A stretch of DNA of 7,097 bases from Chlamydiia bacterium (lineage in GTDB: Bacteria; Chlamydiota; Chlamydiia; Chlamydiales; FEN-1388), in contig JAQGPK010000012.1 of assembly GCA_028293095.1 (NCBI GenBank), positions 1 to 7,097 on the forward strand, in the 5' to 3' direction. The notes below the pieces were generated by a model, which saw only the letters and a list, made by a program, of their open reading frames with translations, had not been told where the DNA came from and did not search any database. Each line of letters starts with the position of its first letter. Positions within the stretch are counted from its first letter, which is position 1. Both the position numbers and the translations under genes were made by a program. Below, one piece after another: positions 1 through 5,776 of this stretch.

Positions 1-96
1 GAGAGGGGTTTCTGTAATTCTTCTCTTTATAGGAGTAAATTTTTTCTCTGTTTTGGTCCTAAAGATGGGGGCCACCATAACATTACATTTTCCTCT

Positions 97-131
97 CTTT
101 GCGTCTTTGCACCTTTTGTATTTCCTTTGCG
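97..131 (-). repeat. Degenerate copy of the CGCAAAG-type intergenic repeat
   Basis: CTTTGCG occurs at 97-103 and 125-131, and CTTTGCA at 105-111, with related CTTTTGT between them. Read on the minus strand this is the pattern ACGCAAAGG...TGCAAAGACGCAAAG. From general knowledge, strings of GCAAAGACGCAAAG recur in intergenic regions of many unrelated bacteria and generate spurious small proteins rich in KTQRRKDAK-like peptides. The copy here looks eroded. A lone CTTTGCG at 301-307 may be a further remnant or chance. Confidence 0.45.
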
Positions 132-252
132 TTAAAAAATACTTAGTGAGGCTTAGATATTTTAATCTTAATAGCTTAAGAAATGCGTATAACTTGATTT
201 AGAAAGTGCTACCTGTCTTGGTGAACTGAACCTTCTCTGTTAGCTCTGTGAT

Positions 253-294
253 AAGAGCAAGAAACAAGACCATCGCCTATATACTCTTGCTCTT
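253..294. repeat. 10-bp perfect inverted repeat, 22-base loop
   Basis: AAGAGCAAGA at 253-262 is exactly complementary to TCTTGCTCTT at 285-294, with 22 bases between. It lies 51 bases downstream of the stop codon of the minus-strand 2H gene, so it could fold near the 3' end of that mRNA. It is not a standard intrinsic terminator: the loop is long, the stem is not GC-rich and no T tract follows on the minus strand. Confidence 0.4.
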
Positions 295-344
295 GGCTCT
301 CTTTGCGCTTTTTATGTGGCATTAGAGCGTTCTTTGATATGCGT

Positions 345-872
345 TTACACATGACATTCTTTGATGAGAGAAAGAGTGTTATGTTCTTTCTTGTAAAGGC
401 AGACACTCCATTGAGCGTCTGTTAAAAGATTAATTTTATTCTCTAGCTGTTTTAACTTTTTGCTGGCATTTTTGTTAAATTTGCTTGCAAGTGAAATATG
501 ATACTTGTCGCTAGGTTTTATTCTAATAGCGACATGTGCTTTAGAGGAGACCGCTTTAGCAAATTGTTCCGTTATTTTCTTAAGAAATTCAGACCGAAGA
601 GAAACAGAATGCATCGTATCTTTTTGTTTCAAACTTCCTAGCGTGATAGGGCTTTTTTTCGTCTTATGGAACGCTTTCTCTAATGCTTTTTCAAGCTTTG
701 GAGCAACTTTTGGATCGTTAACAGTAAAAAATCCTGTTAAGCTACAGTGAGGTGGATACAATGTAACGGCCTCATTTTTGAGTTTTTTACTCTTTTTTAC
801 AGCGTTCCAATACTCTCCAAATTCTTTTCCTAAATCTCCATGCGGACGTGCATACAAAATATAATCTGTCAT
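345..872 (-). CDS. 2H phosphoesterase-like protein (LigT/cyclic phosphodiesterase superfamily)
   Basis: This encodes 175 residues with the signature of the 2H superfamily: HCSL at residues 42-45, within YPPHCSLTGFF, and HISLA at 125-129, within DKYHISLASKF. Family members (2'-5' RNA ligase-like proteins, cyclic phosphodiesterases, USB1- and TULA-type domains) use the two histidines to cleave or form 2',3'-cyclic or 2'-5' phosphodiester bonds. The substrate here is unknown. The protein is lysine-rich and lacks a signal peptide or membrane segment, so it is probably cytosolic. I chose the ATG at 872; an in-frame TTG at 890 would add six residues, but neither start has a good Shine-Dalgarno sequence. 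A promoter (918-946) lies upstream, so the gene can be transcribed without ygeD. Its GC content is low (about 35% by hand count over 421-840). The HxSL/HxSLA pair makes the superfamily call fairly safe; any narrower name would be a guess. Confidence 0.8.
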   Translation of the reverse strand: MTDYILYARPHGDLGKEFGEYWNAVKKSKKLKNEAVTLYPPHCSLTGFFTVNDPKVAPKLEKALEKAFHKTKKSPITLGSLKQKDTMHSVSLRSEFLKKITEQFAKAVSSKAHVAIRIKPSDKYHISLASKFNKNASKKLKQLENKINLLTDAQWSVCLYKKEHNTLSLIKECHV

Positions 873-873
873 G

Positions 874-903
874 TTATTAATAATTCTCAATTATTGTTAA
901 TAA
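874..903 (-). promoter_or_regulatory. AU-rich hairpin abutting the 2H gene start codon
   Basis: On the plus strand TTATTAATAATT (874-885) pairs with 889-903 through 12 base pairs, with a 3-base bulge (896-898) and a 3-base CTC loop. In the minus-strand mRNA the stem ends two bases before the ATG (870-872) and the loop shows GAG, the only purine-rich Shine-Dalgarno-like element near this start. All pairs are A-U, so the hairpin would be weak and temperature-sensitive. A role in translation control is inference; chance pairing in AT-rich DNA is a real alternative. Confidence 0.35.
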
Positions 904-917
904 TGATATTTTAAACT

Positions 918-946
918 ATTATGATAATAATGTAACTAATTATCAA
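918..946 (-). promoter_or_regulatory. Sigma70-type promoter for the 2H gene
   Basis: On the minus strand a -35 hexamer TTGATA (941-946, 5 of 6 to TTGACA) is followed after exactly 17 bases by a -10 hexamer CATAAT (918-923, 5 of 6 to TATAAT). Transcription would start near 911, giving a leader of about 39 bases that contains the AU-rich hairpin. The region is very AT-rich, which raises the chance of accidental matches, but hexamers and spacing are all close to ideal. Confidence 0.6.
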
Positions 947-986
947 AGTAATTAATTTTGAAAGCTTGAAAGAGAGTAGATTTATT

Positions 987-2765
987 TTAATCTAGGCGTG
1001 AAGTTTCGGCCTGAAGATGTGGACGTGTTAATTTATTAGGTCTGTTTTGAGGCAGATGAGTCGATACAATGCTAAAGAAAGGAGTTACCGGCTCTATTTG
1101 CTCTTTTTTCCATTGTGCCATCCATTCAGCGGTATCATTGTGAAAGTGTTCTTTAGAACAAAAGATGCCAATAGATGTACCACGTTGCAATGAGTGGGTA
1201 ATGAGCTCTCCGTACATACCCTGCGGTTGTAAAGATTCGGCCGATTCAACTTCGATGATTGGAAGAAGGCGTTTTGCAAGACGTGCAAAGTAAGAGGGTG
1301 AGGTATCAGCAGCTAGGCTAAAAAGGCGCATTCTGCGTCTCTGTGAAGATAAAATCACCATAGCCCATGGCCAGAAGGAGTGGGGTATAAAGAAGAATGA
1401 GGGGCGATTAAGAGGGATTTGCTCACGTCCTTTTAAGTCGACACGGAAAAGAATTTTTGAAACGAGAAAAGAGAAAAATCGAACAACGTAGCCAGACATC
1501 GAAATTGTAATGGTAATGACCATGCAGAGAGTAAAGACCCCCATGATAGCAAATCCTTTATCGGGGGGCAGTACAAGTACATCGCTCAACATATAGAGTG
1601 CTGCAGCAGAAAAGAGGACGCCTACAAAGCCCAATACGTTGGTAGTTGCCACAATTTGGCCGCGATAGGTCTTTGGACTTGTGACCTGTATAAAGGAGTC
1701 CAGGGGAACCAGATAAATTCCTCCGAATGCGCCGACACAGATGACAAGTGGGATGACGCAGGCAAGGCTATTTGAAAAATAATCCAGTAGAAAACAAGAA
1801 ATTGTCATACCAACGCCGCCGATAGGTACAAGCCCAAGCTCTACCGCATTTCCAGAGAGCTTTCCTGCCAGAAGTGATCCACCACCAATGCCAAGGGCTG
1901 TAAGAAGAAATAGATAGCCCCCTTGAATATCAGAGAGGTGTAGATTTTCTATAGCAAAAGGGATCATGTTTAGCTGAACAAAAGAGCCAATAAAAAGGAA
2001 AAAGGCTGAACCAAATACCGCAGTGAGAAGAGAGGGTTCTTGACGGATGACCTGGAAACTTTTAAGAAGTTCTGTAATAAACCAAGGGGTGACTTTTCTT
2101 TGTGATCCAGAGGGTGGCGTTCTTTGGATTTTGATTGCTGTTACAAGGCCTAAAGATGAGAAAACGGCACAAATACAGACGGCTAAGACAAAATGTCTAT
2201 CTGTAATTTCTGTGAGGAAGGAAGCGAGGAAAGTACCTATAATAATTGCAGTGTAGGTGCAGGAAGTTAAGAGTCCATTGGCATTAGAAATTTTTTCTTG
2301 AGGCACGATTTCAGGGACGATACCATACTTACAAGGGCCAAAAAGGGCGCTATGGAAGGCGAGTAGAAAGAGTCCTGTAAATGCGAGCACTTTAGATACA
2401 AAGTAAAAAGCTACAATACCAAGGAGCATGATCACAAGCTCCATCACTTTTGTAGCGACGATGATTGTGCGTTTCGAAAAGCGATCTGCCATCATACCAG
2501 CAGTCTGCGAAAAGAGAAGGAATGGAATTACATAGATTGCGCCGACGGCTGCAAGGATTGAGGTACTTGAGCGTGAGCCTTCTACTTGGATAAAGCAATA
2601 GACAATCAGCAGCTTAAAAATATTATCATTCATCGCTCCCAGAAATTGAGTCGCATTCAAATAACCAAATGCGCTGAGCTGAAATCGGAAAAGTATTTTA
2701 GAAAGCAGGTTCATAGCTGAAGGTGTCTTTGCCATTTTTGGTACCGCTGGTTCAAAAAGAGCCAT
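987..2765 (-). CDS. ygeD: YgeD/LplT-type MFS lysophospholipid transporter fused to a degenerate PlsC-like acyltransferase domain
   Basis: This encodes 592 residues. Residues ~29-428 form a 12-helix major facilitator domain with hallmarks of the LplT family: QFLGAMNDNIFK (40-51), the MFS loop motif GMMADRFSKR (90-99), FGPCKYGIVPEIVP (142-155), NANGLL (161-166) and GGIYLVPLDSFIQ (348-360). E. coli LplT flips lysophospholipids across the inner membrane for re-acylation by Aas, and many bacteria fuse such transporters to PlsC acyltransferase domains. Residues ~433-570 fit a PlsC-like domain, but the key blocks are lost: the NHxxxxD block reads PHSFWPW (461-467), with Trp for the catalytic Asp, and the FPEGT-type block reads FCSK (535-538). 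Transport is therefore the likely remaining function, with a structural or binding role for the tail. The start is well supported: AGAGGA lies 4 bases before the ATG. The gene is divergent from recC, as in Chlamydia, where the homologue is annotated as an efflux protein. The transported substrate is inferred from the family. Confidence 0.85.
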   Translation of the reverse strand: MALFEPAVPKMAKTPSAMNLLSKILFRFQLSAFGYLNATQFLGAMNDNIFKLLIVYCFIQVEGSRSSTSILAAVGAIYVIPFLLFSQTAGMMADRFSKRTIIVATKVMELVIMLLGIVAFYFVSKVLAFTGLFLLAFHSALFGPCKYGIVPEIVPQEKISNANGLLTSCTYTAIIIGTFLASFLTEITDRHFVLAVCICAVFSSLGLVTAIKIQRTPPSGSQRKVTPWFITELLKSFQVIRQEPSLLTAVFGSAFFLFIGSFVQLNMIPFAIENLHLSDIQGGYLFLLTALGIGGGSLLAGKLSGNAVELGLVPIGGVGMTISCFLLDYFSNSLACVIPLVICVGAFGGIYLVPLDSFIQVTSPKTYRGQIVATTNVLGFVGVLFSAAALYMLSDVLVLPPDKGFAIMGVFTLCMVITITISMSGYVVRFFSFLVSKILFRVDLKGREQIPLNRPSFFFIPHSFWPWAMVILSSQRRRMRLFSLAADTSPSYFARLAKRLLPIIEVESAESLQPQGMYGELITHSLQRGTSIGIFCSKEHFHNDTAEWMAQWKKEQIEPVTPFFSIVSTHLPQNRPNKLTRPHLQAETSRLD

Positions 2766-2769
2766 GTAT

Positions 2770-2775
2770 TCCTCT
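2770..2775 (-). promoter_or_regulatory. Ribosome binding site of ygeD
   Basis: On the minus strand AGAGGA stands 4 bases before the ATG at 2763-2765 and fixes this start over the internal ATG codons at residues 11 and 18. Upstream, within the 83-bp divergent region, the minus strand is AT-rich (TATAGATATATT around 2779-2790) and could hold the ygeD -10 element, but I could not find a matching -35 and do not call a promoter. Confidence 0.6.
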
Positions 2776-2831
2776 AAAAAATATATCTATAATCATGCTG
2801 ACTTTTCTCTGTTTTCTGCAACCTCGATCTT

Positions 2832-2840
2832 TGCTATAGT
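2832..2840 (+). promoter_or_regulatory. Extended -10 promoter element for recC-recB
   Basis: TGCTATAGT has the extended -10 form TGnTATAAT, with 5 of 6 matches in the hexamer (2835-2840). Only a poor -35 (TTTTCT, 2812-2817) lies 17 bases upstream, as is tolerated for extended -10 promoters. Transcription would start at about 2846-2847, two or three bases before the recC ATG at 2849, implying a nearly leaderless mRNA. No Shine-Dalgarno sequence is present upstream of recC, which agrees with this reading. Transcript start data are needed to be sure. Confidence 0.45.
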
Positions 2841-2850
2841 TGACAACTAT
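2836..2850. repeat. 15-bp perfect palindrome over the recC -10 and start codon
   Basis: ATAGTTGACAACTAT consists of two 7-base arms (ATAGTTG/CAACTAT) about a single central base. It covers five bases of the putative -10, the predicted transcription start and the first two bases of the ATG. Such a position would suit a repressor operator or, in RNA, a start-blocking fold. The palindrome is seen directly; any regulator is inference. It could also be chance. Confidence 0.4.
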
Positions 2851-5776
2851 GATATACCCTGTGTTCAGCAATCGCTTTGAAATCCTCTATGAAGAGCTTA
2901 AGAGAGAGCTTTATCAGAGACAAACTTTTTTTTCCATTCCTACCATAGTTGTGCCTTCCTTCAGTGTAAAAGCCTATCTTATACAAAGGCTGGCTGAAGA
3001 TAACGAGGCAAAAGCACTTTTTGCTGTTAATATCACATTAGCTGAACAAGCGATAGAAAAATTTTTAGCAATACAATTTCCGACTGCTTTAGATTTTGAA
3101 ATTATTACTCAAGATCCCAAGATAGCTGCTCTTTTTACAAAATGGAGTTGGTTTGGAAAAGAAGAGGAGGGCCTTTTTGAGTCAGCTTTCCAAAAAAAAA
3201 CTCGAAGTCTTTGGCAGCAGTTTTTAGATGATAAGCCTAATTGGGTACTCCCTGAAAAGGAGATGAATCGTCTAAGCGCAACCTCTTCAAGACAGGTTTA
3301 TCTCTTTGGCTTTTCCTATTTTCCTAAAGCGCTCTATTCCTATTTTAATATGCAGTCTCATGAGATTCATTTGTATCTACTCTCACCTTGTATGCTATTT
3401 TGGGAAGATATCTTATCAGATAAGGAGGCGTGGAAGGTAGAGACAGGAGTCAATAAAAAATATGAAGAACTACTTTTTGATCGCAATCCCCTTCTTGCTA
3501 ATTTGGGTAGTATCGGACGCAAGTTTGCAGCGACAGTCGAAGAGAGTGCAGTTCAAGGAAGAGAGGCCTATTGCCTTATAGAGTGTTTTGCTGAACATCC
3601 AGCCTATAAAGAATTTATTCAAGAAAAAGTACTGCTTGGAGAAGGAGAGCACTGCCTTCTACATGCCTTACAGAGTGATCTTTTACTGTTACAGGGCAAA
3701 AGAGAAGAAAAAATAAAAATTGAAGCCGAAGATACAAGCATACAGATTCATAGCGTGCCAACTGCCCTTCGTGAAATTGAAGTGCTGTATCACACGCTTT
3801 CATCCTTGTCTTTTGAAGAATTTTCTCCTGGCGATATTGTGGTTGTGGCGCCTGATATTCACCGGTATGCACCTTATATTGATCGCTTTTTTGGAGCATC
3901 CTCTAGCCTATTTACCTATCAAATCATCGATTCTACACTCTCCTCTTCCTGCAGCTCATTCTGTAGAACACTTCTTCATATTTTTACTCTGCCTGAGGAG
4001 CGCTATAGCGCTAAGGCTTTTTTTGATCTTTTTTTATGTCCTGCATTTCGCGCTCGAATGGGGGTTGAATCTGACGATATTTCTTCTATTCAACGTCTCT
4101 TCATTGAGGGAGGATTTCGTGAAGGATTCCATGCAAAGCAGCGTAGAGAGCTTTTTAAAGAGCACGGCATATGTAGTCTGGATGAAAATGGAACTTGGAG
4201 AAATCTTGAAGAAAATTTTTTAAAAATGTGGACTCAGGGGGATTTAGAGGCGACTTCTTCTCAAATTCTCGGATCTGCAATTGCTTGTATACGCTCGCTC
4301 TTTCAAGAAATTGAGGCAGTTTCACAAAAAGATGAGTCCTCGTTAGATGAATGGATCCTCTTTCTTGAAAAACTTGTCGAGACCTATTTTGTGATGCAAG
4401 TAGTCGAAAAAAACGAAATTGATCTCTATCGAAAAATATGCATGATATTAAGAGATCTTTCGAAAAGAAATGAGACAGCATCTCTTACCTTTTCTTCCAT
4501 GCGCTCTCTCTTAGAAAACGCTTTTAAAGAGGCTCTACAAGAAAAAGAGAGCAGAATTTTTATTCAAAAAGAAATCATTTTTACATCTCTTGAGCAGCTT
4601 CATCTACCGGCAAAGGTAGTCTGTTTGATTGGAATGAATGCGGAAGAGTTCCCAAGGCAGGAGCGCTTTGAAGAGGATAAATACAGTATTATCCAAGCGA
4701 TTTTGGCAGCTCGTAAAACACTCTACATCAGCTATCAAGGATTTTCCTTTGCAGATCACGCAGTGATTGCGCCTGCTCAACCGATAGCTGAGTTGATGGA
4801 TGCCATTTCTGTAGGCTACCTGCTATCTAACAAACTCGTTACAACCCATCCTCTAATTCCGCAGATCTTACGACCTTTCAAAAACGATGCAGCGGCACCT
4901 TCCACTCTCTTTGACTTTTCAATTGCAACGCCTATAGAAGAAGTAGAAGCTGTAGATCTTCATCTCCTTCGCCAAGTAGCCAAAAGCCCATTAAAACCCT
5001 ATTTTCAAAATACTTTTCAACTGTCTCTTTCATCATTTAAAGAGGAGCGTCTATCAAAGTTGATTGAACGCTTTGATATCTATCGTTTAGAGAAAAATTC
5101 GTTAAAATATACTCTGGAAGATTTTCTTCTACACGTAGAAGAGCATCCTAAAATGCCAACTGGAATGCTGAAAAAGGCTCTTATTAAACACATTGAAGAG
5201 TCAAGAAAACGTTTAGAAGAAATCGCTACAGCCCTTGATGTTGGTGCTCCGCTTACCATTGAACTTTCCTCAAATTGCCTTTCCCCAACAGAAATTGCGA
5301 AAAACCACTATATTTTCCCTGCACTTACGATAGACAAAAAAACACTTACAGGAAAGCTTGAAGGAGTGTATGAAGGCGGGTATCTATTATTTGAACAGTC
5401 CAATATTTCCTCCTTTTTTCGCGCTTGGCCGGATCTCATTGTCTATGAATGCTTAAGGGAAAAGTATGGAAACTTCGCGGGAACTTGTGGGAAAATCATC
5501 TCTTTAAAAGATGCGAAAAAAGAGACCTTTACGCTTGCAAATCCGCATGATGAGCTCAATAAATTCTCATCCTATGTGGATGAATGTCATTCAAAACCCT
5601 ATGGGCTCTACCCAGACTGGCTTCCAGAAATTTTGAAGGGTAATTTACCCTCTGAATCGTGGGATCCATATGCTACCTTTTTCTTGAAGAAAGCAGGAGA
5701 TGAAGCTATTACCAAGCTCTTACCGGAATGGAAAGCGAAGGCTGAAGAGCTTTTGAAGGAGATACTGCATGTTTGA
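2849..5776 (+). CDS. recC: RecC, exodeoxyribonuclease V gamma subunit
   Basis: This encodes 975 residues, shorter than E. coli RecC (about 1,120). RecC is the scaffold of RecBCD: its inactive helicase-like and nuclease-like domains split the DNA strands and, in E. coli, read Chi. Recognisable blocks are the N-terminal VFSNRFEIL (near residue 5), GDIVVVAPDIHRYAPYI (328-344), the SAKAFFDLF...IQRLFIEGGFREGF region, KVVCLIGMNAEEFPRQ (589-604) and ARKTLYISYQG (621-631). No Walker A motif is present, as expected for RecC and unlike AddB. Between PRQ and the DKYSII segment the linker is clearly shorter than in the E. coli protein as I remember it. The start is constrained: an in-frame TAG at 2837-2839 leaves only TTG 2840 or ATG 2849, neither with a Shine-Dalgarno; I prefer ATG because family similarity begins right after it. 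Homopolymers of 8 T (2926-2933) and 9 A (3192-3200) lie within the intact frame. It overlaps recB by 8 bases. Confidence 0.93.
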   Translation: MIYPVFSNRFEILYEELKRELYQRQTFFSIPTIVVPSFSVKAYLIQRLAEDNEAKALFAVNITLAEQAIEKFLAIQFPTALDFEIITQDPKIAALFTKWSWFGKEEEGLFESAFQKKTRSLWQQFLDDKPNWVLPEKEMNRLSATSSRQVYLFGFSYFPKALYSYFNMQSHEIHLYLLSPCMLFWEDILSDKEAWKVETGVNKKYEELLFDRNPLLANLGSIGRKFAATVEESAVQGREAYCLIECFAEHPAYKEFIQEKVLLGEGEHCLLHALQSDLLLLQGKREEKIKIEAEDTSIQIHSVPTALREIEVLYHTLSSLSFEEFSPGDIVVVAPDIHRYAPYIDRFFGASSSLFTYQIIDSTLSSSCSSFCRTLLHIFTLPEERYSAKAFFDLFLCPAFRARMGVESDDISSIQRLFIEGGFREGFHAKQRRELFKEHGICSLDENGTWRNLEENFLKMWTQGDLEATSSQILGSAIACIRSLFQEIEAVSQKDESSLDEWILFLEKLVETYFVMQVVEKNEIDLYRKICMILRDLSKRNETASLTFSSMRSLLENAFKEALQEKESRIFIQKEIIFTSLEQLHLPAKVVCLIGMNAEEFPRQERFEEDKYSIIQAILAARKTLYISYQGFSFADHAVIAPAQPIAELMDAISVGYLLSNKLVTTHPLIPQILRPFKNDAAAPSTLFDFSIATPIEEVEAVDLHLLRQVAKSPLKPYFQNTFQLSLSSFKEERLSKLIERFDIYRLEKNSLKYTLEDFLLHVEEHPKMPTGMLKKALIKHIEESRKRLEEIATALDVGAPLTIELSSNCLSPTEIAKNHYIFPALTIDKKTLTGKLEGVYEGGYLLFEQSNISSFFRAWPDLIVYECLREKYGNFAGTCGKIISLKDAKKETFTLANPHDELNKFSSYVDECHSKPYGLYPDWLPEILKGNLPSESWDPYATFFLKKAGDEAITKLLPEWKAKAEELLKEILHV
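5756..5761 (+). promoter_or_regulatory. Ribosome binding site of recB inside recC
   Basis: AAGGAG stands 7 bases before the recB ATG (5769-5771), an ideal Shine-Dalgarno, and lies within the last codons of recC. It fixes the recB start and indicates translational coupling: ribosomes finishing recC at 5776 end 8 bases into recB. Confidence 0.8.

Larger units (their letters stand above)
1..344. other. Gene-poor AT-rich stretch at the left edge
   Basis: No convincing coding region was found on either strand. A 45-codon plus-strand frame (65-202) and a 65-codon minus-strand frame (209-406) exist, but neither has a ribosome binding site or a recognisable product; the second overlaps the end of the 2H gene in another frame. 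The stretch contains a degenerate CTTTGCG repeat (97-131), a small 5-bp hairpin (167-180, CTTAA/TTAAG) and a perfect 10-bp inverted repeat (253-294). No tRNA-like cloverleaf was recognised. It may be the tail of a larger intergenic region extending left of the window. Confidence 0.6.

Noticed and set aside
65..202. 45-codon plus-strand frame starting MGATITLHF
   Set aside because: It has no ribosome binding site close to the ATG, and its sequence is largely a translation of the CTTTGCG repeat, a common source of spurious small ORFs.
209..406. 65-residue minus-strand frame overlapping the 2H gene end
   Set aside because: Its start lies inside the 2H gene in another frame, there is no Shine-Dalgarno, and the product has low-complexity charge with no recognisable motif.
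904..986. Intrinsic terminator between ygeD and the 2H gene
   Set aside because: No GC-rich stem followed by a T tract is present on the minus strand. GAAAGCTTGAAAG near 960-972 is a direct rather than inverted repeat, so read-through from ygeD cannot be excluded.
2803..2815. 13-base match TTTTCTCTGTTTT also found at 42-54
   Set aside because: It is a low-complexity pyrimidine string in AT-rich DNA with no matching flanks, so it is likely chance.
3720..4223. 167-residue plus-strand frame with many hydrophobic residues inside recC
   Set aside because: It is an out-of-frame shadow of recC, whose own frame there matches RecC family blocks; hydrophobicity comes from T-rich codons read in another phase.
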